Below are positions 31,186-40,111 of a stretch of DNA of 64,000 nt, one piece after another (within the stretch, counting starts at the first letter, position 1; every line of letters begins with the position of its first letter). The stretch lies in NCBI RefSeq assembly GCF_002913045.1, contig NZ_PPAF01000026.1:1-64000 (forward strand). The letters run 5' to 3'. This stretch comes from Campylobacter concisus. Lineage in GTDB: Bacteria; Campylobacterota; Campylobacteria; Campylobacterales; Campylobacteraceae. A program made the position numbers and the translations under genes. A model generated the notes under the pieces. It was not told the origin of the DNA. It saw only the letters and a program-made list of their open reading frames with translations, and did no database searches.

Positions 31186-32126
31186 GAGTGTTTATAGAGC
31201 TTCCAACTTGGCTTGGTGATGCCGTGATGGCGAGCGGGGCGATAGAAAATTTAAGTAAAAATGCTAAAAATATTGTATTTTTTGGCTCTTACGTGGCCTG
31301 TGAGCTTTATAAATCACATCCAAAGTGCGAAAAAGTAGTCATTGACGATAGTAAAAAGCAAAACTCAAGATATTTAAGTCTTATAAAAACGGCCAGCAAG
31401 CTTGGAAAATTTGATATCGCTATTAGCTTTAGAAGCTCATTTGCTAGTAAATTTTTGCTATTTTTTCTAAAAGCAACACAAAAATTTTGCTTTAAAAAGA
31501 GTAGCGAGAGTTTGCATCAGGTGCAAAAATATCTAAATTTCATAAAGCAAAGCCTGAATTTAAAAGAAATTTCAAACGAACTAAAAATTTATTATGAAGC
31601 CAAAAAAAGTGAGCAAAAGCTCCTCGTGCTAAATCCAGGTGCTAGCTACGGAAGTGCCAAAAGGTGGTATCCGCACTATTTTGCAGAGGTTGCGCTGCAC
31701 TTTAAAGATGAATTTTATGTAAAGATCACTGGCTCAAAAGCTGAGCTTGAGATATGCAATGAAATCGAGCAAATACTCTTACAAAATGGTATGAAATGTG
31801 AAAATTTGGCCGGAAAAACAAGCATAAAAGAGCTTTGCGAGGTCATAGGTTCTATAAAAAATGGCATTTTTTTGACAAACGATAGTGGTCCTATGCATAT
31901 CGCAGCTGCCTATAAAGTGCCACTTGTGGCTCTTTTTGGACCGACTAAATTTAAAGAGACTAGCCCATGGCAAGATGAGAGTGCAAAGATAGTGCATTTA
32001 GATTTAGATTGTATGCCATGCATGAAGCGAGTATGTCCTATAAAAACACATGCCTGTATGAAGGAGCTTACGCCAAAAATGGTTATTGCTGAAATAGAAC
32101 TATTAAGAAAAAAATTAAATTTTTGA
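31182..32126 (+). CDS. waaF: ADP-heptose--LPS heptosyltransferase II
   Basis: The 314-residue GT9 enzyme adds the second heptose to the inner core on the cytoplasmic face. It begins RVFIELPTWLGDAVMASGAI. It shows the WaaF-type NPGASYGSAKRWYPHYFAEV and the GT9 C-terminal motif FLTNDSGPMHIAAAYKVPLV followed by ALFGPT. A Cys cluster near the end (CMPCMKRVCP) is typical of WaaF. It overlaps the upstream glycosyltransferase by ATGA-type coupling. Confidence 0.9.
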   Translation: MRVFIELPTWLGDAVMASGAIENLSKNAKNIVFFGSYVACELYKSHPKCEKVVIDDSKKQNSRYLSLIKTASKLGKFDIAISFRSSFASKFLLFFLKATQKFCFKKSSESLHQVQKYLNFIKQSLNLKEISNELKIYYEAKKSEQKLLVLNPGASYGSAKRWYPHYFAEVALHFKDEFYVKITGSKAELEICNEIEQILLQNGMKCENLAGKTSIKELCEVIGSIKNGIFLTNDSGPMHIAAAYKVPLVALFGPTKFKETSPWQDESAKIVHLDLDCMPCMKRVCPIKTHACMKELTPKMVIAEIELLRKKLNF

Positions 32127-32202
32127 AATTCTAAAAATATTAAATATATACATACAAAATTAAAAATTTTAGTTTTTATTTGATTACATTTTTACCAAAC
32201 AT

Positions 32203-32231
32203 TTGACATTGGTTATCAATATAGTTATAAT
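32203..32231 (+). promoter_or_regulatory. exbB-exbD-tonB promoter with a Fur-like box
   Basis: TTGACA (32203-32208) and TATAAT (32226-32231) are separated by exactly 17 bases, a perfect sigma-70 consensus and unusual in this genome. The spacer and -35 read ATTTGACATTGGTTATCAAT, which resembles the Fur operator (core TGATAAT-ATTATCA). Iron repression of the TonB system is therefore likely. Promoter is seen; Fur binding is inferred. Confidence 0.7.
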
Positions 32232-32264
32232 CACGCAAAAATTTTTACTAAGTAAGAAGGTATT

Positions 32265-32693
32265 ATGGAGCTAATTAAACATCACATTGATCACGTAATT
32301 ATTGCAATTTTAGGCATTATGAGTTTTTTTGTACTTTGGTATACGATTGAGCGTATTATTTTTTATTCACGCATTGATATAAAAGGCTACAAAAGTATCG
32401 AATCGCTTGAAGAAGCACTAACCAAAAATTTAACCACACTTTACATTATCTACTCAAATGCACCATATATAGGACTTCTTGGTACAGTTGCTGGAATTAT
32501 GATCACATTTTATGATATGGGTATGGCAGGCGGAATCGATACTAAAAGCATAATGGTCGGTCTCTCTCTTGCGCTAAAAGCAACTGCTTTTGGACTACTT
32601 GTGGCGATACCGACTTTGATGATTTACAATGGTTTTGTCAGAAAAGTAGATGTAATGCTAAATAGATACAAGGCTGAAAATGCGTCTAAATAA
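32265..32693 (+). CDS. exbB: ExbB proton-channel subunit
   Basis: ExbB (142 residues) is a short ExbB/TolQ-family inner-membrane protein with three helices. The second and third contain the conserved APYIGLLGTVAGIMITFYDM and LSLALKATAFGLLVAIPTLM. With ExbD it uses the proton motive force to energise TonB. RBS is AAGAAGG. It overlaps exbD by 14 bases. Confidence 0.92.
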   Translation: MELIKHHIDHVIIAILGIMSFFVLWYTIERIIFYSRIDIKGYKSIESLEEALTKNLTTLYIIYSNAPYIGLLGTVAGIMITFYDMGMAGGIDTKSIMVGLSLALKATAFGLLVAIPTLMIYNGFVRKVDVMLNRYKAENASK

Positions 32694-33063
32694 AAAAGAT
32701 GGGTTAAATATTGTCCCATTTATTGATATTATGCTTGTTTTACTCGCCATCGTGCTTAGTATTTCGACTTTTATTGCTCAAGGCAAGATAGCTATTGATC
32801 TTCCAAGTGCAAACAGTGCCGAGCAAAGTAAAGAAGACGATAAAAAGGTAAGCGTAGTAATTGATAAGGATAATAAATTTTTTATAGATGATGTAGAAAT
32901 TTCTGAGAACGAACTCAAAGATAAGCTAAATGCGGTTGATATAAAGACATTGATCGAACTAAAAAGCGATAAAAATTCGAAATTTGATAGCTTTGTCAAA
33001 GTAATTGATATATTAAAAGAGAAGGGCCACGAAAATTTTGCAATCCAAACAATCTCTGAATAA
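32680..33063 (+). CDS. exbD: ExbD energy-transducing subunit
   Basis: ExbD (127 residues) has one N-terminal membrane helix with the proton-carrying Asp in LNIVPFIDIMLVLLAIVLS and a periplasmic domain. It sits between exbB and tonB with overlaps on both sides, so the three are one transcription and translation unit. Confidence 0.92.
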   Translation: MRLNKKDGLNIVPFIDIMLVLLAIVLSISTFIAQGKIAIDLPSANSAEQSKEDDKKVSVVIDKDNKFFIDDVEISENELKDKLNAVDIKTLIELKSDKNSKFDSFVKVIDILKEKGHENFAIQTISE

Positions 33064-33790
33064 AATTTCAAATTACAGCGGCTTAGCTGTTTCGCTTGTA
33101 GTGCATGGAGCAGCAGTATATTTTTTGCTTTCACATAATTTTGATGAGATAAAAATAGGTGAGCAAAAACCGATAAAAATAGCTCTTAATTCATTTACTC
33201 CAGTGCCACAAGTCTCAGCACCTCAAATAGCGGAGCAAATGCTTATACCAGAGCCAACTCCACCAGCTCCACCGCCACCACCAGAGCCACCAAAACCTGA
33301 ACCTAAAAAGGTGGAGAAACCAAAGCGTGAAATAAAAAAGGTAGAGCCTAAAAAAGAGAAAAAAATAGAGCCCAAGCCTGAACCGGTAATTGCTCAGCCA
33401 GTGCAGCCTATTGTACCGCCAGCTAGTGTAAATACAAATTTACCAGCCAATAACAAGTCTATCGCTGCAGCTCCAGTTCAAAATGTAACACCTGAGCTAA
33501 ATTTATCAAATTCGCAAGGTGATGAAGATTTTACGAAGGTTATAATCGCAGTTAAGAGGCATAAAAGTTACCCAAATAATGCTAGACGTATGAAACATCA
33601 AGGAGTTGTAGAAGTTAGGTTTTTACTTAAGCAAGACGGCAGCATAGATGAACTTAAAGTTAGTAAAAGCTCTGGTTTTGAGTCGCTTGATAATGGTGCT
33701 TTAGAAAATATTCAAAGAGCAAGTTCTGAGTTTCCAAAGCCTAAACAAGATCGTTATCTGCGCTTTCCTATTTCATATACATTAAAATAA
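33038..33790 (+). CDS. tonB: TonB energy-transducing protein
   Basis: TonB (250 residues) has an N-terminal anchor (about 12-32, with the SLVVHGAAVYFLL motif whose His is functionally conserved), a long Pro/Lys/Glu-rich periplasmic spacer (about 65-140), and a C-terminal TonB domain (about 160-250: AVKRHKSYPNNARRMKHQGVVEVRF shown here only by position, then GSIDELKVSKSSGFESLDN). The TTG start overlaps exbD by 26 bases; no better start is in frame. It transmits energy to outer-membrane receptors, none of which are in the window. Confidence 0.9.
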   Translation: MQSKQSLNKISNYSGLAVSLVVHGAAVYFLLSHNFDEIKIGEQKPIKIALNSFTPVPQVSAPQIAEQMLIPEPTPPAPPPPPEPPKPEPKKVEKPKREIKKVEPKKEKKIEPKPEPVIAQPVQPIVPPASVNTNLPANNKSIAAAPVQNVTPELNLSNSQGDEDFTKVIIAVKRHKSYPNNARRMKHQGVVEVRFLLKQDGSIDELKVSKSSGFESLDNGALENIQRASSEFPKPKQDRYLRFPISYTLK

Positions 33791-33820
33791 ATTACAAGCT
33801 TATTTAAGCTTGTAATTTAT
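33787..33820 (+). terminator. Perfect hairpin terminator after tonB
   Basis: A 16-base arm (33787-33802) is exactly complementary to 33805-33820, with only 2 bases between, centred on AAGCTTATTTAAGCTT. It includes the tonB stop codon. A short T-rich stretch follows. Confidence 0.7.
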
Positions 33821-33927
33821 TATCTGTTTTTTAGAATTTCTTTTATATTTCAAGTCAAAATAGAAAAACATAGCTTATTTTATTTAAAAAAGTGTGTATT
33901 TTAAACTTGCTTTAAATATTAAACATG

Positions 33928-33933
33928 TATAAT
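33928..33933 (+). promoter_or_regulatory. -10 box of the tRNA-Phe gene
   Basis: TATAAT in ATGTATAATCTG lies 19 bases before the mature tRNA 5' end; the -35 is weak. Confidence 0.45.
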
Positions 33934-33952
33934 CTGACTTTCTTTAACGAGT

Positions 33953-34028
33953 GGTTGGATAGCTCAGTCGGTAGAGCAGCAGACTGAAAATCTGCGTGTC
34001 GGCAGTTCGATTCTGCCTCTAACCACCA
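33953..34028 (+). tRNA. tRNA-Phe (GAA)
   Basis: A 76-base cloverleaf is complete. The acceptor GGTTGGA pairs with TCTAACC (one G-U). The D-loop is AGCTCAGTCGGTAGAGC. The anticodon stem GCAGA/TCTGC encloses CTGAAAA with anticodon GAA at 33986-33988. The T-arm is GGCAGTTCGATTCTGCC. CCA is encoded at the 3' end. Confidence 0.97.
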
Positions 34029-34376
34029 TTACCTTTCTTTAAACATCAATCCTTTTTCTCTTAGTTCTATTAAATTTCACATTTACAAGGCTTTTATGCT
34101 ATTTTTCTAGGTTATTTATAAAATTTAAATAAATTTTTACTATTAATAAATTTAAAAATATAACAATGCTATTTTTATCTTATATATTCTAAGTCAAATA
34201 AAATTTTTAAGATCAAATAAAAATTTCGTAAAAGACAATCTTGTAAAAATTTATCCCAAATAAGCTTTTTTAATCAAAATGTTATATTTGTATCAAATCA
34301 TCCTTAAAATATAAGTTTAATCTAAATCCATAAGAGATATAATCTTGATTAAATTTATATTAACTTAGGAGGTTTC
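34029..34376 (+). promoter_or_regulatory. Non-coding region with the dcu promoter
   Basis: These 348 bases are very AT-rich and hold no gene. TATAAT at 34338-34343 (AGATATAATCTTG) is the probable -10 for the dicarboxylate transporter, and AGGAGG at 34367-34372 is a strong ribosome-binding site 4 bases before its ATG. Regulatory sites for such a gene may lie upstream, but none is recognisable. Confidence 0.5.
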
Positions 34377-36044
34377 ATGGATTTTCTCATGAATTTAAGT
34401 GAAGGCATGCAGTTTGCTATCCAGCTTCTCATCGTCCTTATCTGTTTGTTCTACGGAGCTAAAAAAGGCGGTATCGCACTTGGCATGCTAGGTGGTATCG
34501 GTCTTATAGTTCTTGTTTTTGGATTTAACATTGAGCCTGGTAAGCCAGCAATTGATGTTATGCTAACTATCCTTGCTGTTGTTGTAGCAAGTGCTACGCT
34601 TCAAGCCAGTGGTGGCCTTGATGTTATGCTTCAAATAGCAGAAACCATACTTAGAAAAAATCCAAAATATGTAAGTATTTTGGCTCCTTTTGTAACATGT
34701 ACGCTTACTATTTTATGCGGCACTGGACACGTTGTTTATACCGTGCTTCCTATCGTTTATGATATCGCTATCAAAAATGGCATCCGCCCAGAGCGACCAA
34801 TGGCCGCAAGCTCTATTGCTTCACAAATGGGTATCATCGCTAGCCCAGTTTCAGTTGCTGTTGTAACCCTTACAAGCTTTCTTATTAATGCTAAAACTCA
34901 CCTAGCTGGCTTTGATGGGTATTTAGATCTTTTAAAGATTACGATTCCATCAACATTTTGCGGTGTTTTAGCGGTAGGAATTTTTAGCTGGTTTAGAGGC
35001 AAAGATCTTGATAAAGACGAAGTCTTTCAAGCAAAGCTTCAAGATCCTGAGTTTAAAAAATATGTTTATGGCGATAGTGCGACACTTTTAGGCAAAAAGC
35101 TTCCTGGCTATCAATGGGCTGCAATGTGGATATTCTTAGGCTCTATCCTTGTAGTTGCGCTTCTTGGATATTTTAAAGATCTTCGTCCAAGCTGGACTAC
35201 TTACAAAGATGCAACAGTCGTTCAAGTAATAGCCAACCTCCCAACTGAGCAAAAAGTCTTAAAAACCTTAAAAATAAAAGACGCTAGCATCCAAACAGAG
35301 GCGGCTGAGTTAAAAGTAGCAAACGATAAGCTAAATGCTAATCAAAAAGCTCAATCAGTCAAAATCATCGGCAAAGACACAAATCAAACTCTTACTCGCA
35401 CAGCTGATGGTGCAGTAACATATATAAATGAAAAAGGTGCTAAAGAAGAATTCCAAGGTGCTTACATTAATATAAGCAACAAACAAGCATCTTCAAAGAG
35501 CCTAAGTATGGTTCATGTCATCCAAATTTTCATGCTTTTAACTGGCGCTATCATTTTAATCTTTACACCAACAGATGCTAGCAAGATCGGTAAAAACGAG
35601 ATATTTAGATCAGGTATGATTGCTCTTGTTGCAGTATTTGGTATCTCTTGGATGGCTGAGACTATGTTTGCAGTACACACTCCGATGATGAAAGAGGCGC
35701 TAGGAAGCATCGTAAAAGAGCACCCTTGGACTTATGCGGTTATGCTTTTGATTATCTCAAAATTTGTAAATTCTCAAGCTGCAGCTTTGGTTGCATTTGT
35801 GCCACTAGCTTTAAATATCGATGTTAATCCTGCTATCATTCTAGCCTTTGCGCCAGCTTGCTACGGATACTACATCCTACCAACATATCCAAGCGACCTT
35901 GCGGCTATTCAGTTTGATAGAAGCGGTACGACACATATTGGTAAATTTGTTATCAATCACAGCTTTATCATTCCGGGTCTTATTGGCGTTATATCCTCTT
36001 GTATATTTGGCTATATTTTTGCAACTGCTTTTGGATATCTATAA
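34377..36044 (+). CDS. dcuB: Anaerobic C4-dicarboxylate transporter (DcuA/DcuB family) with central insertion
   Basis: This 555-residue inner-membrane carrier belongs to the Dcu family, which exchanges fumarate, malate or aspartate for succinate during fumarate respiration. Hallmarks are [52 protein letters not shown] and the C-terminal [26 protein letters not shown] region (residues about 500-525). It is about 110 residues longer than typical Dcu proteins (about 440). The excess is a hydrophilic block at about 270-376 between DLRPSW and SMVHVIQIF. DcuB is preferred over DcuA on overall sense, with moderate certainty. Confidence 0.85.
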   Translation: MDFLMNLSEGMQFAIQLLIVLICLFYGAKKGGIALGMLGGIGLIVLVFGFNIEPGKPAIDVMLTILAVVVASATLQASGGLDVMLQIAETILRKNPKYVSILAPFVTCTLTILCGTGHVVYTVLPIVYDIAIKNGIRPERPMAASSIASQMGIIASPVSVAVVTLTSFLINAKTHLAGFDGYLDLLKITIPSTFCGVLAVGIFSWFRGKDLDKDEVFQAKLQDPEFKKYVYGDSATLLGKKLPGYQWAAMWIFLGSILVVALLGYFKDLRPSWTTYKDATVVQVIANLPTEQKVLKTLKIKDASIQTEAAELKVANDKLNANQKAQSVKIIGKDTNQTLTRTADGAVTYINEKGAKEEFQGAYINISNKQASSKSLSMVHVIQIFMLLTGAIILIFTPTDASKIGKNEIFRSGMIALVAVFGISWMAETMFAVHTPMMKEALGSIVKEHPWTYAVMLLIISKFVNSQAAALVAFVPLALNIDVNPAIILAFAPACYGYYILPTYPSDLAAIQFDRSGTTHIGKFVINHSFIIPGLIGVISSCIFGYIFATAFGYL

Positions 36045-36054
36045 TAGATAAATT

Positions 36055-36086
36055 CTCTTGCTGCTAGTAACTTCTAGCAGCAAGAG
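36055..36086. terminator. Bidirectional terminator between dcuB and flhB
   Basis: CTCTTGCTGCTAG (36055-36067) and CTAGCAGCAAGAG (36074-36086) are a perfect 13-base inverted repeat with a 6-base loop. It lies 11 bases after dcuB and 10 bases before the end of convergent flhB. Confidence 0.8.
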
Positions 36087-36095
36087 TAGAATTTA

Positions 36096-37169
36096 TCAAA
36101 GCTTATCTTTAAATTTTTGTTTATTGCTCATATAAACGAAGCTTAGCACCTCGGCTACGGCTCTAAAAAGATGTGCTGGTATCGTATCATCGACTTCACA
36201 AATTTTATAAAGCTCTCTTGCGAGTGGCGGGTTTTCATAAATTTGCACACCATTTTCAACGGCTATTTTTTTGATTTGCAGTGCTAAAAAATCAACACCT
36301 TTTGCAAGTATTATCGGCGCCTCGTCGCGACTTTTATCATATCTTATCGCCACGGCGTAGTGAGTAGGGTTTGTGATGACTACGTCAGCTTGTGGAATAT
36401 TTTGCATCATTCGACGCTTGGCCGCTCGCATTTGTGCTTGACGAATTCTGCCCTTAACTTGTGGATCTCCTTCCATTTGCTTATACTCATCTTTTATCTC
36501 TTGCTTGCTCATACGAAGATCTTTAAAGTATTGAAAACGCACGATAAGAAGGTCGATAAGTCCGATCACGAAAAGTATAAAAAGCATGACACTAACAAGA
36601 ATGATGAGCTTTTCTTTTAGCCAAGCAAGCTGATCAAACATAGAAAAAAAGAGCGTGTGCGGTAGCTCCTTTATAAACTGCAAGAAAAAATAAAATCCAA
36701 CACCAAAGACGATGCTAACTTTTAGCACGATTTTAATACTGTCTATCACTTTTTTCATCGAGAATAAATTTTTTAGCCCTTTTAGCGGATTTATCTTGCC
36801 AAAATTTGGCATTATGGGTTTTGTGGTAAAGATAAATCCAAACTGCATTACATTTGCGATGACACCAGCGATCGCCACACAGATACAAACTGGAAGTATC
36901 ATAAGAAGCGACCTTGCAAAGGTATTTACGACGATCATTTTTACAGTTGGCAAGGTAAGTGGCTGACCGATAAATTTTGAGTAATAGATATAAAGTGAGA
37001 TGATCTGTTCTTTCATAAAATTTAGCATTGCAAGTAGTACGCCAATAGCGATGACAAGGGTCACGAACCCAGCCAGGTCCTGACTTTTGGGAACGTTGCC
37101 GTCTTTTTTGGCATCTTCTATCTTTTTGGGGGTCGCTTCTTCGGTTTTTTCCTGATCTTCGCCTGCCAT
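36096..37169 (-). CDS. flhB: Flagellar type III export protein FlhB
   Basis: FlhB (357 residues) is the export-gate switch protein of the flagellar type III system. It starts with AGEDQEKTEEATPKKIEDAK, has four membrane helices (about 30-215) and a cytoplasmic domain with the self-cleaving NPTH at residues 267-270. The frame is open 47 codons further upstream, but ATG 37169 begins the family's canonical N-terminus. It stands alone here, away from other flagellar genes, as is common in epsilonproteobacteria. Confidence 0.95.
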   Translation of the reverse strand: MAGEDQEKTEEATPKKIEDAKKDGNVPKSQDLAGFVTLVIAIGVLLAMLNFMKEQIISLYIYYSKFIGQPLTLPTVKMIVVNTFARSLLMILPVCICVAIAGVIANVMQFGFIFTTKPIMPNFGKINPLKGLKNLFSMKKVIDSIKIVLKVSIVFGVGFYFFLQFIKELPHTLFFSMFDQLAWLKEKLIILVSVMLFILFVIGLIDLLIVRFQYFKDLRMSKQEIKDEYKQMEGDPQVKGRIRQAQMRAAKRRMMQNIPQADVVITNPTHYAVAIRYDKSRDEAPIILAKGVDFLALQIKKIAVENGVQIYENPPLARELYKICEVDDTIPAHLFRAVAEVLSFVYMSNKQKFKDKL

Positions 37170-37303
37170 CTTTATCCCATACTTGCTTAAATTTGGGGCG
37201 ATTATAGCCAAAATGCGGTTAAAATAATCCGCTAAAGCCACCTTTCGCACGTGGAAAATTAGGCGTTTTTGGCTAAAATTAGCAAAAATAAGGGGCGAAC
37301 AAA

Positions 37304-38266
37304 ATGTCATTTTTAGAAGGCTTATTTAACATTTTCAAAACCAAAAAACTACCAAAAAGCGATGAAGAGCTACTTTTAGACGAGTATGCAAGCATTTACG
37401 ACCAAATAAAAGAGAAAAATTTAAACGAATACGACTTTTTATGTGAGCTCATACGATTACTCTCTTTTTTAAGAGCTAGATGCTACGACATTTACCTTGA
37501 AAAGTGCCTAGCTGATGGCGATGCCGAGAGGCTAAATGATCTCATTTTTCAATACGCTAAGCTAAATTTACTCCCAGGATGCAGCGGTGGATATGACCAG
37601 TGCGAGAGGCTCATACCGGCATTTTTTGCTATCGCTTGCGGTGACACGCAGAGTATGGCAAGGATCTTTCCAAAAGGCCTACCACCTAGCAAAAACGGCT
37701 ATAAATTTCTATATGTTACGCACGATTTGCTCACGGCGATGCTTTGGCAAGATGAAAATTTACTCACCCCTGCTCTTGAAAAAGCACGCGCTTTTGCAGA
37801 GTCCAAAAAGCCAGCAAACGAAAGAGAGGCGGTTAAATTTGTGCTTGCCTTGCATGAAAAAGATGTGGCCGCTATGAGTGAGCATTTGCAGAAATTTTGC
37901 TCTACATTTGGCAGGACAGATGCGCCTAAATTTGAAAAAAGGCTTTATATTTTCGCACACGGACTTCACGCTTTGGTGCACTACTTTTTGCCACTTGAGC
38001 TCTTTAAAGAGATAAAGCTACCAAAAAATGAAAATTTCAGTAAATTTTACGCTAAAAGGCTCTTTCAAAATGAAATTCCCAAGCCAAAACTTTATTTTAC
38101 TTTTCTACCTGAGTTTGAACTGATAAATGTGATCTTAAGTGCGCCAGTAGCTAAAACTCTGATATATCAGCCTTATTTGCCAAATGATAAGACATTTTTT
38201 ATGGATCACGATGCGATGATTAAAAATTTAGCCGACGAGATCATAAAATCAGGGGCATTAAAGTAG
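37304..38266 (+). CDS. Hypothetical protein divergent from flhB
   Basis: This 320-residue cytoplasmic protein is not recognised. It is helical and charged, with a Cys-containing segment (LLPGCSGGYDQCERLIPAFF, about 95-115) and a series of paired helices resembling a TPR/SEL1-like solenoid. The ATG is preceded by AAGGGGCGA. It is transcribed away from flhB and toward rplU. Given that position it might relate to motility, but there is no direct evidence. Confidence 0.75.
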   Translation: MSFLEGLFNIFKTKKLPKSDEELLLDEYASIYDQIKEKNLNEYDFLCELIRLLSFLRARCYDIYLEKCLADGDAERLNDLIFQYAKLNLLPGCSGGYDQCERLIPAFFAIACGDTQSMARIFPKGLPPSKNGYKFLYVTHDLLTAMLWQDENLLTPALEKARAFAESKKPANEREAVKFVLALHEKDVAAMSEHLQKFCSTFGRTDAPKFEKRLYIFAHGLHALVHYFLPLELFKEIKLPKNENFSKFYAKRLFQNEIPKPKLYFTFLPEFELINVILSAPVAKTLIYQPYLPNDKTFFMDHDAMIKNLADEIIKSGALK

Positions 38267-38375
38267 AATTTATAAACTTTTAGCTAATATTTACACCTTA
38301 CAACCAACAAAGCTCCATAAATCTTTTGCAAAAAAAAGTGCTTTTTGGTCTTACCAAATTTTAGAAAGGTAGAGT

Positions 38376-38690
38376 ATGTCAAAATACGCTATATTTAAGC
38401 ATGGTGGCAAGCAATATCGTGTTAGCGAGGGCGAGTACCTTAAGCTAGATCACTTTAGTGCTGAAGCTAAATCAACCGTTGAGATTACAGAAGTTTTGGC
38501 TGTAAATGACGGCGAAGTAAAGGTAGGTGCGCCATTTGTGAAGGGTGCAAAAGTTGTTCTTGAGGTCGTTAATGAAGGCAAAGACAAAAAAGTAGTTATC
38601 TACAAAAAACGCAGACGTAAAGACTCAAAACTAAAACGCGGCTTTAGAAGACAATTTACACGTGTAAAAGTCGTAAGTATCGCAGCTTAA
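38376..38690 (+). CDS. rplU: 50S ribosomal protein L21
   Basis: L21 (104 residues): [20 protein letters not shown] at the start and [20 protein letters not shown] near the end are diagnostic. It precedes rpmA as in most bacteria. RBS is AAAGGTAGAG. Confidence 0.98.
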   Translation: MSKYAIFKHGGKQYRVSEGEYLKLDHFSAEAKSTVEITEVLAVNDGEVKVGAPFVKGAKVVLEVVNEGKDKKVVIYKKRRRKDSKLKRGFRRQFTRVKVVSIAA

Positions 38691-38701
38691 GGAGATAAGA
38701 T

Positions 38702-38959
38702 ATGGCACACAAAAAAGGTCAAGGTTCAACCCAAAATAACCGTGATAGTATCGGACGCCGATTAGGTGTTAAAAAATTTGGTGGTGAGTTCGTTCGTGCT
38801 GGAAATATAATCATCCGCCAAAGAGGAACAGCGACTCACGCTGGAAATAACGTAGGTCTTGGCAAAGATCACACTATTTTCGCATTAGTCGATGGCTTTG
38901 TAAAATTTGAAAGACTTGATAAAAACAGAAAAAAAGTATCTGTTTATCCAGCTGCATAA
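38702..38959 (+). CDS. rpmA: 50S ribosomal protein L27
   Basis: L27 (85 residues): [20 protein letters not shown] and the [16 protein letters not shown] segment. It lacks the N-terminal cleaved extension seen in Firmicutes. It lies 11 bases after rplU. Confidence 0.98.
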   Translation: MAHKKGQGSTQNNRDSIGRRLGVKKFGGEFVRAGNIIIRQRGTATHAGNNVGLGKDHTIFALVDGFVKFERLDKNRKKVSVYPAA

Positions 38960-38963
38960 CCCC

Positions 38964-38985
38964 AGGGGCAATCGCCCCTTTTTCT
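38964..38985 (+). terminator. Rho-independent terminator after rpmA
   Basis: AGGGGC (38964-38969) pairs with GCCCCT (38974-38979) around AATC and is followed by TTTTCTTTT. This classic intrinsic terminator ends the rplU-rpmA transcript and breaks it from obgE, 4.7 kb further on. Confidence 0.85.
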
Positions 38986-39004
38986 TTTAAATCCACTCAA
39001 AAAT

Positions 39005-40111
39005 TTAATTTATCTTTTCTAATTCTTTGATTATTTTTCTAGCTCTATTTTTCCAAGTATTTTCGCTCATATTCTCATAAGCATTTTTTGAAATTTTATT
39101 TAGCTCATCATTACTTAACGTCTTTATATAGTTAAATTTTTCTTCTAGACTTTTTTTATCTCCTGCTTCGTACAAAAAACCATTTTTGCCATCTTTTACT
39201 ATCTCGGCAACTGGTGGAAAATTTGGAGCTAAGACAACGTTTGAGTTTGCCATATACTCAAAAAGCTTTAGCGGAGTGCTATAAAGAGAATAAGCACTTT
39301 TTACACTAGGTATTATCAAAATTGTATTGTTTTTAATGAGACTTTTTACAACTTCTTTTTGAGGTAACATCCCTTTAAAACATACCAGACATTCGATCTT
39401 TCTTTCTTTAAGAGTATTTTTTAAATTTATAAAACTATTTCCACTATTCTTACCATACAGCTCGAGTTTTATCCTGGTTTTTAAAGCAAAATCCAGCATC
39501 AGATCAAGACCTTTCCATAACAAGAATGAGCCATAATAGTTTATACTTGAAAAATCAAAATCTTTTTTCTTAAAAATATAATCTTGTTTGCAACCATTAT
39601 AGACAACTGCCGAATTTGTTATTTGTAAGTCAAAAAATTTTCTAAGTTCATTTAATGTGCTGATATTGTGCGAAAAGATAAAATCAGCATCTTTTAGTAT
39701 CTCTTTTTCCATATTATAAAGTGCTTTGTTACCCAAGGTAAAACACTCATGCACTTCAAATACAACCTTTTGATTGGATATTTTATTTTCTAGTAGAAAT
39801 TTAGCTATCTTTAAATGCCTTGTGTAAAATATCGCATCTTTATTTGAGTCGTTATTTATTATTTTTTTTAGAAAAAAATTAAAAATTTTATTACTTTTTA
39901 AAAATAGAATCCTTTTTCTTACAAACAATATGTCATTAGCTTTTAACTTTAAAGAAAATTTCTCATTTACCTCATTTAAATTTAAAGGAGACTGCGGTAC
40001 AACCAGTTTAGCATCGCACATATTACTAAGCTCAAAAAATGTATTTAGAATTGCTATCTCTCTTGCATTGCCTTGCGGAATTTGTTCTGGATATATGTAA
40101 AATAGTTTCAT
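39005..40111 (-). CDS. Glycosyltransferase family 4
   Basis: The 368-residue product has a GT-B layout: a divergent N-terminal acceptor domain, then INYYGSFLLWKGLDLML, VCFKGMLPQKEV and YSTPLKLFEYMANSNVVLAP followed by FPPVAEIVKDGKNGFLYE, which is the donor-binding half. ATG 40111 has AAGGAG upstream and overlaps the preceding stop by 4 bases. It is the last gene of a minus-strand glycan operon. The coding sequence is strikingly AT-rich compared with housekeeping genes nearby. Confidence 0.82.
   Translation of the reverse strand: MKLFYIYPEQIPQGNAREIAILNTFFELSNMCDAKLVVPQSPLNLNEVNEKFSLKLKANDILFVRKRILFLKSNKIFNFFLKKIINNDSNKDAIFYTRHLKIAKFLLENKISNQKVVFEVHECFTLGNKALYNMEKEILKDADFIFSHNISTLNELRKFFDLQITNSAVVYNGCKQDYIFKKKDFDFSSINYYGSFLLWKGLDLMLDFALKTRIKLELYGKNSGNSFINLKNTLKERKIECLVCFKGMLPQKEVVKSLIKNNTILIIPSVKSAYSLYSTPLKLFEYMANSNVVLAPNFPPVAEIVKDGKNGFLYEAGDKKSLEEKFNYIKTLSNDELNKISKNAYENMSENTWKNRARKIIKELEKIN

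Noticed and set aside
36096-37310. 404-residue version of FlhB
   Set aside because: The extra 47 N-terminal residues have no family counterpart and overlap the divergent gene's 5' region; ATG 37169 gives the canonical N-terminus.
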